A stretch of 64,000 nt of DNA, from the NCBI RefSeq assembly GCF_023502235.1, contig NZ_JAMFLY010000001.1, forward strand, positions 496,001-560,000, in the 5' to 3' direction. A program made the position numbers and the translations under genes. Below, in pieces: positions 35,295 through 44,777 of the stretch. The notes beneath the pieces are model-generated. The model was not told the origin of the DNA. It saw nothing but the letters and a program-made list of their open reading frames with translations, and made no database searches. Every line of letters starts with the position of its first letter. Within the stretch, counting starts at the first letter, position 1. Source of the stretch: Flagellimonas myxillae (lineage in GTDB: Bacteria > Bacteroidota > Bacteroidia > Flavobacteriales > Flavobacteriaceae).

Positions 35295-36161
35295 TCATGA
35301 AAAAGAACTGCCTTTGTTGTTAGCTATATGTTTGGTGATGGCATTTTTAAGTTGGTCATACTCGGTTTGAATCAACCAATGTCCGGCATCCAATTCCAAG
35401 AACTCGTAGTCACTTTTCATGTACTGGTGGCCTTCATTGACCCCGAAAGCCCCAATGGCGAGGTCTTGGTTGCCCCAAATAAACAAGGTGGGCACTTGAA
35501 TATTCCCTAAAATTTGACCTATGGCCGCCTTCTTCAATAGTTCATAATTGCTGCGATAATAGTTTATGGCCGCAGTAAGTTGCCTAGGGTTTCGGAATAC
35601 TTTTAAATAATCAGCCACCTGCTCGGGCTCGCTATGTCGCCAAAACTTTCTGAAAACCTTAAAGTCATTTTTGCGAAGCATTTTTTCTGGGAGGAGGGGC
35701 CATTGAAAATCCCTTACATATTGACTCATTTTACGTTGGCCCTCGTCCAAAACCATGGCTTTACCAAAAGCTTGGAGATGCGGAACGGAAACCCCGGTCC
35801 AGCTTAGGATGGCTTGGGGATGGTCGTGAACCACTTTCCATCCAATCACCGCCCCCCAATCGTGCCCTACAAGATGGAACTTATCCTTGCCCAGGAATTG
35901 GGAAATGCCCATAACATCCTTGGACAGTTTATCCAGACTGTAATGTCTTTTTCCCCTCGGACAAGCCCCTTTGCTATACCCCCTTAAGTTGGGTGCAACA
36001 CCATAGTAGCTCTCTTCGGGAAAGGTGGACATCAGCCTTTTCCACATGTACGAGGTCTCAGGAAATCCATGCAGAAAAATTATGGGTTCGCCCTGTGGGT
36101 TTCCATGGGTTCGGCAATCAAAGCGGTATTTTCCAATGGGTATTTGAATGGTTTCTTGCAT
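35295..36161 (-). CDS. Alpha/beta hydrolase (epoxide-hydrolase-like)
   Basis: 288 residues of the alpha/beta hydrolase fold. Readable parts are the oxyanion stretch FLHGFPETSYMWKR, the nucleophile elbow GHDWGAVIGW (aspartate nucleophile) with the WRG-like segment before it, and the C-terminal catalytic histidine in LELDAGHWLIQTE. A nucleophile aspartate followed by WG is typical of epoxide hydrolases and haloalkane dehalogenases; the substrate is not known. No signal peptide. It sits beside the NTF2-like gene and two bases-rich intergenic stretches, and may have come in with the surrounding hydrolases. Confidence 0.85.
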   Translation of the reverse strand: MQETIQIPIGKYRFDCRTHGNPQGEPIIFLHGFPETSYMWKRLMSTFPEESYYGVAPNLRGYSKGACPRGKRHYSLDKLSKDVMGISQFLGKDKFHLVGHDWGAVIGWKVVHDHPQAILSWTGVSVPHLQAFGKAMVLDEGQRKMSQYVRDFQWPLLPEKMLRKNDFKVFRKFWRHSEPEQVADYLKVFRNPRQLTAAINYYRSNYELLKKAAIGQILGNIQVPTLFIWGNQDLAIGAFGVNEGHQYMKSDYEFLELDAGHWLIQTEYDQLKNAITKHIANNKGSSFS

Positions 36162-36303
36162 GGATTGCAGTAGTGGTCGGTGGTTTTGGTTATAGCTAGG
36201 CTGTACTTCTGATTGTACTTATCTAAAAATAAGAAAACTTAGGTGGAACGAACTATTCAATCGAAAGCAGTTTGTGAAAGCACATTTTGAGCTATAGAAT
36301 TGC

Positions 36304-37827
36304 TCATTGCACTACGGTTCTGCTAGATTTCCGATATGTCGTCAATAAGCTATCCATCTCCGCGACCTTTTCCGGATGCGCTTCATACAGGTTAATGCGC
36401 TGTTCGGAATCGTTCGCCATATCAAAGAGAAGACCTTTGGTGTTAAAATCAGTGTATCCTGTAAGTTGCTTGAAGGATTCGGGCAGCGCTCTATGTCCGC
36501 CTGTGGAATCGTTGATGTAGAGCCAATTCTCTTTTCGTATACCCCAAGTGTTTTCAAAAGTATTATGGATGGTGGCTTCCCTAAGCGGGGATTCATATGT
36601 GTTTCCGCTGAAAACTTCCGTGAGGTCATAACTGTCGGGAGCTGCATTTTCGGGTAACTCCGCTCCGGTGATGTTGGCCAAAGTTGCCATGATATCCACT
36701 TGGGAAATCACTTCCTCGGAAACGGTGTTTGCCTTAATCTTTCCAGGCCATTTAACGATAAAGGGCACATGATGTCCGCCTTCCCATACATCCCGTTTTA
36801 AGCCCCGGAAATTCCCCATACTAAAATGACCATATTTTTCAGCTCGTTCCCAAGCATAGAACTCGGTTCCGTTATCGGCACTAAAAATGACGATGGTGTT
36901 TTCCTCCAATCCTTTTTCTTCAAGCGCCTTTAAGACTTGTCCAACAACCCAATCGGTCTGAAACATGAAATCGCCATAGCCACCGGCTTGGGATTTTCCG
37001 TCAAATTCATCATTCGGAATAATAGGGGCGTGGGGCGAAGGCAAGGAAAAATAAAGGAAAAACGGTTGCTCTTTTTCCTGGGTGTTTATCCATTCAACCG
37101 TCCTGTTGGTCAGTGTGGGCAAAACCTCATAGGGGTTCCAATCCTTTAGTCGTGGCCCTGGTCTAAATTCCCAATGGCCTTCCTTGGTTTCATAGCCAAT
37201 ATTGTCAAGTCCCATTTCTTCGGTTGGGGGTTCTAATAGGCGGTCGTTTTCAATCCAGGCGTAAGGTGGAAAATTAATGGTGCCATCCCCAAAGTAATAA
37301 TCAAAGCCCCGGGCTAGCGGCCCTCCACTAACGGGTTGGCTCCAATCTATGTCCCTAGAGTGGTAGACATCCCTCATTTTTCCCCATTGCATAACTTTTC
37401 CCGATGGGGGGTTTTTAAATTCCCAATCCCAGCCCAAATGCCATTTACCTATACAGGCCGTGGTGTAATTTTTGGTTTTCAATATTTGGGGCAATGTGAT
37501 ATCGGAATCCTGGAAAAAGGGTTTCCCAAAAGGCCCAACAATACCGTGTTGCCTACGCCAATGATAGGTGCCCGTTAGCAGCGCAAATCGACTGGGAGAA
37601 CAAATGCCCGAGGAACTATGTGCATCTGTAAAGCGCATCCCTTCCGAGGCAAGTTTGTCGAGGTTCGGGGTAGGAATCTTTGAATCGGGATTCTGGCAAT
37701 TGAGGTCACCGTAGCCCATATCGTCCGCATAAATTATTACGATGTTTGGTAGGCGGGATTCTTTTTCTGAACAAGAACTAAATGCAATGCATATCAGAAG
37801 TAATGCAAGTATTTTTGATGGTTTCAT
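36304..37827 (-). CDS. Type I sulfatase, lipoprotein
   Basis: A sulfatase of about 507 residues with a lipobox at C19 (AFSSC). Motifs: [13 protein letters not shown] (metal-binding aspartates), CSPSR (C76, formylglycine site), [10 protein letters not shown] and [13 protein letters not shown]. Compared with the 32202-33659 sulfatase it has the short DMGYGD form, so the two belong to different subfamilies and may act on different positions of one glycan. I start it at 37825-37827 ([10 protein letters not shown]). The gap to the glycosidase gene downstream of it is 142 bases with no recognised element. Confidence 0.92.
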   Translation of the reverse strand: MKPSKILALLLICIAFSSCSEKESRLPNIVIIYADDMGYGDLNCQNPDSKIPTPNLDKLASEGMRFTDAHSSSGICSPSRFALLTGTYHWRRQHGIVGPFGKPFFQDSDITLPQILKTKNYTTACIGKWHLGWDWEFKNPPSGKVMQWGKMRDVYHSRDIDWSQPVSGGPLARGFDYYFGDGTINFPPYAWIENDRLLEPPTEEMGLDNIGYETKEGHWEFRPGPRLKDWNPYEVLPTLTNRTVEWINTQEKEQPFFLYFSLPSPHAPIIPNDEFDGKSQAGGYGDFMFQTDWVVGQVLKALEEKGLEENTIVIFSADNGTEFYAWERAEKYGHFSMGNFRGLKRDVWEGGHHVPFIVKWPGKIKANTVSEEVISQVDIMATLANITGAELPENAAPDSYDLTEVFSGNTYESPLREATIHNTFENTWGIRKENWLYINDSTGGHRALPESFKQLTGYTDFNTKGLLFDMANDSEQRINLYEAHPEKVAEMDSLLTTYRKSSRTVVQ

Positions 37828-37926
37828 GGTTGGTTTTAATTGGCAACTGAAAGGTATGGGATATTTCCATAGCAAAAGTGGAAATGATGTTATATAACAA
37901 CAGCTTTGGTTGTATGCCGTTTTTCT

Positions 37927-39567
37927 TTATTCGGCATCAGTATTATAAACCAACTTTTCGAGCTTGGCCGTCCTAGATTTCAATTGCCCGTCAATAAAAA
38001 GCAGCAGCCCTTTTCCCAAATTATATTTGCTGCCGGTCCGGTCCCAAACAACGGTAACTTCTTTTCCTTGGTAAAAGACATTGTCCAAATAAAACCAATC
38101 CCAAGTATCCGGAACAAGGGGATTGAGTTCAATAAGGTGGTCTAGTCTTGGTTTAAGTCCTATGAGGTCGGAAATGACCAAATCACAAAACCCTGAATGA
38201 TTATAGTCCTTGCCTCGTTCCACTCCCCCTTTTTCATTGGACCAAGTTCCGTTGTCCCAAGTTTTAAGCCTGGTTCTTGATATCCAATCTCCGGTAAATG
38301 GATTTAAGTTTTCGTCTATCCATTTTTGCTGTTCCCCATTTTCGTAGGTTATGGAATGACTTCTCGCATATTGAAGCAAAAGGGTATAATAGTCCTCTTT
38401 TGAAACCCCTCCCTTATTGGTGTAATTGTTTAGCAGATTTGCCAACCCTTTCAGTGTTTGCGTGGTGGCAAATGGCCATGACGGACCATTCCATTGGCAT
38501 TCATGCCCGGTGTAATCAATTGCAAAGAATGGGTGCGAGCGTTCACAAACCGTTAGCCCGTAGGGGGCATAGAATCCAGTTGTGTCCATCACTTTTTTCC
38601 AGGCATTTGAGTAGGTAGACTTATCATCGGGCAAATTAAAGTACCAGGGTACGTAACCGATGGCCTCCCTGATGTCAATAGGTTGCGAAGTAGCCGTATA
38701 ATCCCTTGGGAGCACAGTAAAGAAGCCGAGTTTCGAATTCCATAACCGCTTTTGGACTGCCTGCTTTATCATACTGGCTTTAGCGCTATAGTCTGAACTG
38801 ATGGATGGGTTTCCTGTTGATTCCGCAAGCATTGAAATCGCCATTGCGTCGCCAAACATATAACTATTCATGCTAGGCCGGATGGATGACATGCTACCAA
38901 TGGAGATACCCTCGTTCAATAATCGCCCACTAGCTGATACCTCCATCCCTTCCTTGGCATCATCCTGCCAAAAAAGAACATTTGTGGAATCCCGTCTTAT
39001 TTTTTCCCATGCTTCATAGTTCTTTACCAAACTTGGCAATTGTTGTTCCAATATTGCATCATTTTTATGGACAGAATGAAATGCAAGTACCGCATCCGCA
39101 ATCCAAAAACTGTACTGGCGAATTCCATTTCCGGATTTGGTTAACCAAAAATCCACGTAATTGGAGATGAATTTAGAATCTCTCAACCATCTTCCTTCAT
39201 AAATATGATGAGCAGCTGGGCAATTGATTGTATTATATTTTCCTGACCATGGAACCTTTGGCAGGAATTCGGTGATAACAAAACCATCCGGGGTATGCTT
39301 GATGTGTTTTCGGTATGTCCACCAGCGGAAGTAGTAGGTCTCTTCAATGTCTTTGTCCGGAAATTCAATAAGGGGGATGTTTTTGGATAGAAACGCAAAA
39401 GCCGAATCGTTGGGGATGTTTTGGGTATATAGTTCGTTATCCAACTGATTAAAGCGCTCTATATAGGTTTGGAAATGACAACTATCCAAGTTTAGGGCCT
39501 CTTTGTTTTTAGTACAACCCACAAGGATCAATAGAAAACCAATGATAGCAAGTTTTTCGATTTGCAT
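37927..39567 (-). CDS. MGH1/GH63-type glycoside hydrolase-like lipoprotein
   Basis: 546 residues starting with a lipoprotein signal (GFLLILVGC18). The helical repeat pattern and phrases such as FRWWTYRKHI, IYEGRWLRDSKF, IEFPDKDIEE and QWNGPSWPFATTQTLKGLANLLNN fit the (alpha/alpha)6 toroid of the MGH1/GH63/GH37-type domains. In that group a WNGPSWP segment and a nearby acidic residue contribute to the active site. This fold degrades alpha- or beta-linked oligosaccharides; the exact substrate cannot be read. It lies 99 bases upstream of the sulfatase on the same strand, so it could be cotranscribed. Confidence 0.75.
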   Translation of the reverse strand: MQIEKLAIIGFLLILVGCTKNKEALNLDSCHFQTYIERFNQLDNELYTQNIPNDSAFAFLSKNIPLIEFPDKDIEETYYFRWWTYRKHIKHTPDGFVITEFLPKVPWSGKYNTINCPAAHHIYEGRWLRDSKFISNYVDFWLTKSGNGIRQYSFWIADAVLAFHSVHKNDAILEQQLPSLVKNYEAWEKIRRDSTNVLFWQDDAKEGMEVSASGRLLNEGISIGSMSSIRPSMNSYMFGDAMAISMLAESTGNPSISSDYSAKASMIKQAVQKRLWNSKLGFFTVLPRDYTATSQPIDIREAIGYVPWYFNLPDDKSTYSNAWKKVMDTTGFYAPYGLTVCERSHPFFAIDYTGHECQWNGPSWPFATTQTLKGLANLLNNYTNKGGVSKEDYYTLLLQYARSHSITYENGEQQKWIDENLNPFTGDWISRTRLKTWDNGTWSNEKGGVERGKDYNHSGFCDLVISDLIGLKPRLDHLIELNPLVPDTWDWFYLDNVFYQGKEVTVVWDRTGSKYNLGKGLLLFIDGQLKSRTAKLEKLVYNTDAE

Positions 39568-39642
39568 ATGGTAGTGATTAAAGCTGGGTTACAGCCTTGC
39601 AAGGATTCCCAAAATTGTCTAATAGTACTGTTCGAAACAGTT

Positions 39643-40074
39643 TTAATCCTTGTTCTTGGATATTAAAACATCCAATTCTAGATATTTCTCTTTCATGGTG
39701 CCCAGGGCAAATGCCGCTGCCGAAGCTACAAATACCGAATAATCAAGTGCTCCTTTTACTCCCGTGGAAAATGTAATGGCCAAAGCAAAAATCAGCATGA
39801 GGTAACCACTGAGTTTGGCGGTCAATTCTGTTTTAAACCCTATGATCAAACATATTCCAAACAGTATCTCGGCCCCCGTAGCAATACCCCCAACAGCCGG
39901 AACCAATGATTCTGGAATAATAGGGTTGATCAATTGGGTATACCCCAAAAAGTTTTCCCAATTGCCCCAGGCCGATATTTCTGCTGGCCATAATCCAAAT
40001 CTATCGGCTACTGCGGATAAAAAACCAATTCCAATCCCCAATCGTAAGAATAGTTTGATAAATTTTTGACTCAT
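39643..40074 (-). CDS. DoxX-family membrane protein
   Basis: 143 residues with four predicted membrane segments (about 8-28, 55-80, 85-102 and 108-128). The pattern LRLGIGIGFLSAVADRFGLW and ATGAEILFGICLIIGFKTELTAKLSGYLMLIFAL is typical of DoxX-like integral membrane proteins. The family is loosely linked to thiosulfate or redox-stress functions in some bacteria; no role can be given here. Start ATG at 40072-40074. Confidence 0.85.
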   Translation of the reverse strand: MSQKFIKLFLRLGIGIGFLSAVADRFGLWPAEISAWGNWENFLGYTQLINPIIPESLVPAVGGIATGAEILFGICLIIGFKTELTAKLSGYLMLIFALAITFSTGVKGALDYSVFVASAAAFALGTMKEKYLELDVLISKNKD

Positions 40075-40370
40075 TTTATGTGTTTATTTCGGTGCATCTT
40101 TTGAAACAGGGAGTGATGGGAACCTCATTTTATGGTATATCCCTGCTAGGTTCTAAAGATAGTTGATCAGGACCATTCCAGACGCATGATTTCCTGAAAG
40201 AAAACACACCGATGTTAACTCCTATAGGTTATTAAATGCTACAATGAAGAGATCAAAGCAAAAATATGAAGTGCACCAAAAACAAGTTCAAAGATCAATC
40301 CTTGAATTAACTGTTTGTTGGGTGATTATCGCGGTCAACCTAGAAAGTCTGGGCTTTTTGCTCTTCCATT
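40075..40370. other. Intergenic region with a candidate upstream promoter
   Basis: 296 bases without a gene between the DoxX gene and the small monooxygenase-like gene. On the minus strand TATTTTTG at 40266-40259 matches TAnnTTTG, with TTG at 40291-40289 (22 bases away), so a DoxX transcript could start near 40253 with a leader of about 180 bases. I see no hairpin terminator, tRNA, riboswitch or repeat in the rest. Confidence 0.35.
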
Positions 40371-40670
40371 TTACTTTGTAAAATCGTCCACTTCTGTAAA
40401 GACTTCCACGGAAACACGTTCTCCCAAATCGTGCATGGACTGCATTTGACCAGGCTTGCTATCTTGCCAGAATTTTTTCCAATCCTCTAGGGAATCCCAT
40501 TTTGCTATGGTCTTTATTTCCCCGGGATTACTGTTGTTCTGTAACATAAAACTGCCTTTGGCCCCTTTGACCTCTTCATGAATTCTGTTGGTTGTTCTTT
40601 TCCAAGTGGCTATAAAAAGTTCCAAATTTTCTGGGGCTACATTCCAACTGTATATAATCCGTACCATCAT
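40371..40670 (-). CDS. Antibiotic biosynthesis monooxygenase-like (ABM-fold) small protein
   Basis: 99 residues of the dimeric ferredoxin-like ABM fold: a first strand (VRIIYSWNVAPENLELFIATWKRTT), then KGAKGSFMLQNNSNPGEIKTIAKW and a helix with LEDWKKFWQDS. The fold includes heme-degrading and quinol monooxygenases, and also proteins with no enzyme role. No cofactor-binding residue stands out. It has no signal peptide. It is the first gene after the DUF2927-like lipoprotein in gene order and may be in its transcript. Confidence 0.8.
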   Translation of the reverse strand: MMVRIIYSWNVAPENLELFIATWKRTTNRIHEEVKGAKGSFMLQNNSNPGEIKTIAKWDSLEDWKKFWQDSKPGQMQSMHDLGERVSVEVFTEVDDFTK

Positions 40671-40728
40671 TATAATTGGTTAAGCGCTGTTGTGTTATTT
40701 TAAAAGTCCAAATTGGGTGGATAAATTG

Positions 40729-41436
40729 CTATTCGTTGCTTAGAATTTCCCTTAAAACGGTATCAACTTGACTATTGTTCAACCCAATACCCATTTCGGG
40801 GTGGTATAATAACCGGATCAAGTCCCTGTCAATTGGGGCGTACTCCGTCGTTGTAGTCCAATCTTGTTGGAAGATACTCTGGGAATATAAATGGGAATCG
40901 TTGGCCAACCCTAGGGACTGTGTCAATTCCTCCCGTAGCAAATGTTTTTGTGCAGTGGTATTGGCCCTGACAATATCAACGTACATATGGCCCGAGGTAA
41001 ACTGATCCTGACCATTCCAGAAAACGGAAAACAAACCCCAATTGGAAACGACCAAATTGGACTGATTTGGAAATATCTCGGCATATTCGAACCCCGTTCC
41101 AAAAAAGATATAATAGTTGGATTGCAAGGTGTCGTTCACAATGTTCACTTGAAATCCATCCGTGGCCAGCTCATTAATTTCCGTCTTAATCCTGTCCAAT
41201 TCATCCAACAAATCTGTATCGGGATTTCCCCCGACGAATATCCTCAAATCGGAATTCCATTTTCGAGTAATCTTGCTAGCATTCCCAAATTCGAATCCCA
41301 AGGCGACTTCCTTAAAGTAATTTATCACATCGATCTCATGTTCACTCAATCCAGACAGGCCTTCTTCGTCCTTGGAGCACGACACCAAGATGAGTATGAG
41401 GAATAGGATGAATAAGATTCTATTGTTCGATTTCAT
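40729..41436 (-). CDS. DUF2927-like lipoprotein
   Basis: 235 residues with a lipobox at C20 (LILVSC). The mature part includes FYIFFGTGFEYAE-like strands and the phrase LLREELTQSLGLANDSHLYSQSIF, which matches the usual centre of DUF2927, a family seen as putative metalloprotease-like proteins in Bacteroidota. I find no canonical HExxH in this copy, although the RE-E-L-TQ helix is the position where other members carry it. Location is the periplasm or outer membrane. Role unknown. Confidence 0.72.
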   Translation of the reverse strand: MKSNNRILFILFLILILVSCSKDEEGLSGLSEHEIDVINYFKEVALGFEFGNASKITRKWNSDLRIFVGGNPDTDLLDELDRIKTEINELATDGFQVNIVNDTLQSNYYIFFGTGFEYAEIFPNQSNLVVSNWGLFSVFWNGQDQFTSGHMYVDIVRANTTAQKHLLREELTQSLGLANDSHLYSQSIFQQDWTTTTEYAPIDRDLIRLLYHPEMGIGLNNSQVDTVLREILSNE

Positions 41437-41474
41437 AGTTTGTTACTGCAACTTACAGGGTAATCTGGTTTGGT

Positions 41475-43103
41475 TTAATCGAGTTTTACCGTAATGGGAA
41501 ACCCGTTGAACTGTTTCGCATCCGCATTGGAGACATCACTGTCCCTTGACCAACATTCGAAGGTTGCTTCCTTTTCCTTTTTGTTGAATCGGATAAGGCC
41601 ATACCCGGAACCATTCGATGGATTATCTGGATTTACATAGGCATGCATGGTGATTTTGTTGTTGAAACCATCCAAAAACCTACCGTTCCAAGGAAGTTTA
41701 CCGTTCGAATTCGCGCCCGCTTTTTCGTTTTCTGGCCACCACCATCGGCTATAATAGTTGTTCACGATAGCGGGAACCACAAAGGCCCAAGGACCGTCCT
41801 CGTATTCGTCGATGCCGTGATGGATCACGGTCGCGAGGTGCTGATCCCCGGCAATGTGGACGGCATTCGCATTTTTAATGGCTTTCAAGGCTTTGTTTCT
41901 TCCAGTTTGCGGCCATCCGTTGGAATCCATATCGGCATGCAGCCGATTATCTTTATTACCATGGATGTGGGCACCCCCGCAGAAACCTGTTTGGGACAAG
42001 ACCACCTTGATGTTCCCTTCATTTTGTTGCCCCCACTCGTTAAGGAAATTTAATTGCCTATCCCCAAGCAACTCTAGACCTTCCACATCAACACTTGCGG
42101 GGTCGTAGTTGGGGTCGCGGATGTGATCAGGTCGGGGACCAATTTGGGGAATTTTGCCTTTAGGTCCCGATTTGAATTTACGATCTTCGATAATGGCAAA
42201 ATCAATATCGCCCACCACAAGATTGGTATAGTAGACTCCAATGCCCTGCTCGATGGGAGTGGGGTCATATGGGTCGGGTAAATGTGCTGTTTGACATCTT
42301 TCGACCATTTTCACATATTCTGGATGGAAAAAATAACCTCCGTCATTTCCTGCCATGGTCGAGGCTTTTTTGCCATATTCGCCCCAGAGGTTTCCTTGAC
42401 CGATATCGTGATCGTCAGGAATGGTGATGCAGGGCCTATTGCGAAAGACTTCTCTAAATTGCATTCCGAATTTTAACCAGGCTGCGGTATGTTCGGAATG
42501 ATCATAGGACTGGTCGCCGGCGAAAAACACGAGGTCGGGGTCCTGATGATTGATATTCTTTACGTACTTGTCACGATCTCCCCGGTCTTGGTTACTGTTG
42601 CAGGAAAGTGCTGCCAAAACAATTTCTTCTTTGTCCTTGGGATTCTTTCGGATCAACCCTTCAAAAGCGGCTTTTTCCCCGTGCAAAACCCGATACGGAG
42701 TGTCTTTGGTACTGTCCCAGTCATCCACGCGGAACAAGGCTGACCATCCGAGGTCGTTCACGTCCTTTGTTTGTAGCTCCTCCCATGTATCATTGCTTTT
42801 AATTTCCAAACGAACCTCCCGTGTTTCATCAGGATAGAGCGGGAAAAGTTGGGCCGTTAATTTTAGCGTTTGGTTTTGGACCGTGTATAGGGCAAATGCC
42901 ACCACATTTTCGCGTTCCACTTTCACATCAATAATTTCATTGGGTTTTCGGTTCCACCAATCGTTGGTGGCAATGGTGTCGATATTGGTGAACGGTGCCG
43001 TCACCGGGGGTACAAGCTCAGTTTTGGCTGTTGGTTTGTTTTGACAGGCAAAGTTGATGACCAGAAGGGCTGTCGCACAAAGGAAAAAGGATAGGTTTTT
43101 CAT
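41475..43103 (-). CDS. PhoD-type metallophosphatase (alkaline phosphatase D family)
   Basis: 542 residues with a signal peptide of the lipoprotein kind (LLVINFAC near residue 20). PhoD-family elements: VFFAGDQSYDHSEHTAAWLKFGMQFREVF, the metal-site phrase TIPDDHDIGQGNLWGEYG, the pair GFCGGAHIHGNKDNRLH and the late histidine in HIAGDQHLATVIHHG. The enzyme should hydrolyse phosphodiesters or phosphomonoesters outside the cytoplasm. It lies at the border between the sulfatase region and the cassette-like array. The 198-base gap behind it (43104-43301) is described with the array. Confidence 0.88.
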   Translation of the reverse strand: MKNLSFFLCATALLVINFACQNKPTAKTELVPPVTAPFTNIDTIATNDWWNRKPNEIIDVKVERENVVAFALYTVQNQTLKLTAQLFPLYPDETREVRLEIKSNDTWEELQTKDVNDLGWSALFRVDDWDSTKDTPYRVLHGEKAAFEGLIRKNPKDKEEIVLAALSCNSNQDRGDRDKYVKNINHQDPDLVFFAGDQSYDHSEHTAAWLKFGMQFREVFRNRPCITIPDDHDIGQGNLWGEYGKKASTMAGNDGGYFFHPEYVKMVERCQTAHLPDPYDPTPIEQGIGVYYTNLVVGDIDFAIIEDRKFKSGPKGKIPQIGPRPDHIRDPNYDPASVDVEGLELLGDRQLNFLNEWGQQNEGNIKVVLSQTGFCGGAHIHGNKDNRLHADMDSNGWPQTGRNKALKAIKNANAVHIAGDQHLATVIHHGIDEYEDGPWAFVVPAIVNNYYSRWWWPENEKAGANSNGKLPWNGRFLDGFNNKITMHAYVNPDNPSNGSGYGLIRFNKKEKEATFECWSRDSDVSNADAKQFNGFPITVKLD

Positions 43104-43301
43104 GATGTTGGTTGTATGGTTGAAAGTAGCCTTGATGTTGGTTCCAAAAGTTGATGGATTACTGGATTGAAGTTAACGAATTCTCCGTGTCCAACTACTA
43201 GGAATTTCTAAATTGCCGACCTTGCCATCCACTTATTTAATCGATTCTTACCAAAACCCTTTTCCAGGTTCGGTTGTCCCCAATAACCAGGGTAACGGTT
43301 T
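43104..43301. other. Border region between phoD-like gene and cassette-like array
   Basis: 198 bases without a gene. The 43266-43301 part, read in gene direction, contains CCGTTACCCTGG and GGGGACAACCGAACC, faint relatives of the palindromic arms found further on. I count it as the probable decayed edge of the array. The first 150 bases show nothing I recognise. Confidence 0.35.
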
Positions 43302-43781
43302 TTATTTAATCAGTCCAGAAACATTTTTCCATTCGAGGTCTTTTTCCATTGTAAAATTCACTCGCCTTTTTTGTTGAACTTGGTCAAATAATATACTTGT
43401 TTTTTCTTGGTCAAATCTTGGTTCTTGGACATAAAAAATTATATCCCTAAATCCATTATGAGTTACACGTCCGATAAAATGGGTTTTATGTCTTTCCGAA
43501 ATAAATTTCTCAATTTCGTCTTCCAATTCATTTAGTATTTGTGCTTCGCTTTCGGTTGGCATTTTTCTATCGTCAATGTCCACAAGTTCCAATGTCACTT
43601 GAATCCACCAAGGGAAATATTTTTTGTTAGGATAATTGTCGTAAGATTTATTAATATTAGAAAATCCAAAGAAACCATTGTCATCTGATATTTCACTAAC
43701 CTCAAACAATTCACCTGGATAAATCGGTTCAGTTGGTCCGTAAGTCTTAGGTTCTTTTTTTGAAAATAATTTTTTAAACAT
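43302..43781 (-). CDS. Hypothetical protein, DUF695-like, first array cassette
   Basis: 159 residues with no signal peptide or membrane segment. The centre has strands of the type IQVTLELVDIDD and a helix EAQILNELEDEIEKF, followed by GRVTHNGFRDIIFYVQEP. The phrase GRVTHNG plus FYVQ is reminiscent of the DUF695 family, but I am not certain. The coding DNA is AT-rich compared with genes outside the array. The ATG (43779-43781) stands 9 bases after the closing arm of spacer A (GTTAGCACACATTTAAC in gene direction). Confidence 0.55.
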   Translation of the reverse strand: MFKKLFSKKEPKTYGPTEPIYPGELFEVSEISDDNGFFGFSNINKSYDNYPNKKYFPWWIQVTLELVDIDDRKMPTESEAQILNELEDEIEKFISERHKTHFIGRVTHNGFRDIIFYVQEPRFDQEKTSILFDQVQQKRRVNFTMEKDLEWKNVSGLIK

Positions 43782-43790
43782 CTTGTTTGG

Positions 43791-44043
43791 GTTAAATGTG
43801 TGCTAACGGCCTCGTATAACCGTCAGTTACGGGTTAATATGCGTTAATTTTCGGTTTAGTACTGGCTTTAGCAATTCCGAGTGGATTCTAGCCTGTCCTG
43901 AGCGCCCGCTTTCCGAAGTCTCGCACGGAGGATAGGCAGTCGAAGCATAGTCGAATTCGCCGACCAGAGCAAAGCGACTGATGAACACCTTAACCAAAAC
44001 AATAAGCGGTGAATAAATTGCGGTTATACATTGTTGTGTTGCG
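43791..44043 (-). repeat. Cassette spacer A (long palindromic element with insertion)
   Basis: The arms are GTATAACCG (left, plus 43814-43822) and CGGTTATAC (right, plus 44021-44029), an exact inverted repeat over 9 bases. Read in gene direction the element opens with AACACAACAATGTATAACCG and closes with CGGTTATACGAGGCCGTTAG just before the start of the next gene. At over 250 bases it is the longest spacer. Its middle holds GC-richer DNA with repeated GTCGAA words (around 43939-43955), perhaps a nested repeat insertion. Confidence 0.7.
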
Positions 44044-44067
44044 TTGATTAAATCGTTTTTGTATACC

Positions 44068-44655
44068 TTATTTATTCAATTGCGATTTCCACACTTTCCA
44101 ATACATCATTAGCCAGACCAATATGCATAAATACGCTATTGCAAAAGTTGCAAATTCTAGAACTTTAGATAAATGACCATTTAACGAGAGCCATCCAAAA
44201 AAAGCAGAAAGAAAGAGACCAGCAATATTAATGACTATTACGCGTCGATAAGATCTAAAGAAAAATACTTTAGAATCGAATTGAGACGCCCTATAAAATG
44301 TAAATAGCATTGTTAAAGTAGTTACAAGTGAATAAAAACAAATGGCAAAGTAAAACTGATAGTGTGGTTTAATAATAAAAGAATTTAATGTGAAATGAGC
44401 TATTGAAATTGCAAAGACATTAACAGCATCAGCAGGAATTGGGATTAATTTTACAGAAATGGCATGCAAAGAGTATGATATCCAAGCATTCATTATTAGT
44501 AAAACAATCAAGATTAAACTAAGCCAATGAAAATAATCGGGATTCTCTATAGTACGAAAAATACTAACGAGATCTGCTAAAGCAACACCTAACAGAATAC
44601 TACTTAGAGTAATATAAACTGTGGAATAATGACTTTTAATTAGTTCGTCATTCAT
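44068..44655 (-). CDS. Hypothetical polytopic membrane protein (array cassette)
   Basis: 195 residues with about six membrane segments (for example VYITLSSILLGVALADLVSIF, WLSLILIVLLIMNAWISY, VNVFAISIAHFTLNSFII, FYFAICFYSLVTTLTMLF and VINIAGLFLSAFFGWLSL) separated by short, mostly basic loops. I recognise no family or motif. An earlier start near 44694 (TTG) would run into the spacer. The ATG at 44653-44655 leaves a leader of about 35 bases from spacer B. Its codons end in A or T almost everywhere. Confidence 0.7.
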   Translation of the reverse strand: MNDELIKSHYSTVYITLSSILLGVALADLVSIFRTIENPDYFHWLSLILIVLLIMNAWISYSLHAISVKLIPIPADAVNVFAISIAHFTLNSFIIKPHYQFYFAICFYSLVTTLTMLFTFYRASQFDSKVFFFRSYRRVIVINIAGLFLSAFFGWLSLNGHLSKVLEFATFAIAYLCILVWLMMYWKVWKSQLNK

Positions 44656-44690
44656 ATACTTTATTTTTAAAGAAGCGCTTACCGCACTAT

Positions 44691-44765
44691 GCAATGCACC
44701 ACAACGGTCTCGGCTATGATTTCGTCCCGAGTCCTCGGGATGAATTTAACCATTGTTACAACAAG
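44691..44765 (-). repeat. Cassette spacer B (compact, 75 bases)
   Basis: In gene direction it runs from TTGTTGTAACAATGGTTAAA to CGAGACCGTTGTGGTGCATT. Arms ACAACGGT (plus 44701-44708) and ACCATTGTT (plus 44749-44757) are an imperfect inverted pair. The centre is a hairpin: TCCCGA (44725-44730) and TCGGGA (44735-44740) with GTCC between. Its length, 75 bases, is in the range of integron attC sites. Confidence 0.75.
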
Positions 44766-44777
44766 TTTATTAATAAC

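Noticed and set aside
40075..40370. A small gene or riboswitch in the 296-base gap
   Set aside because: No open frame with a plausible start and no strong paired structure; only a candidate promoter was found.
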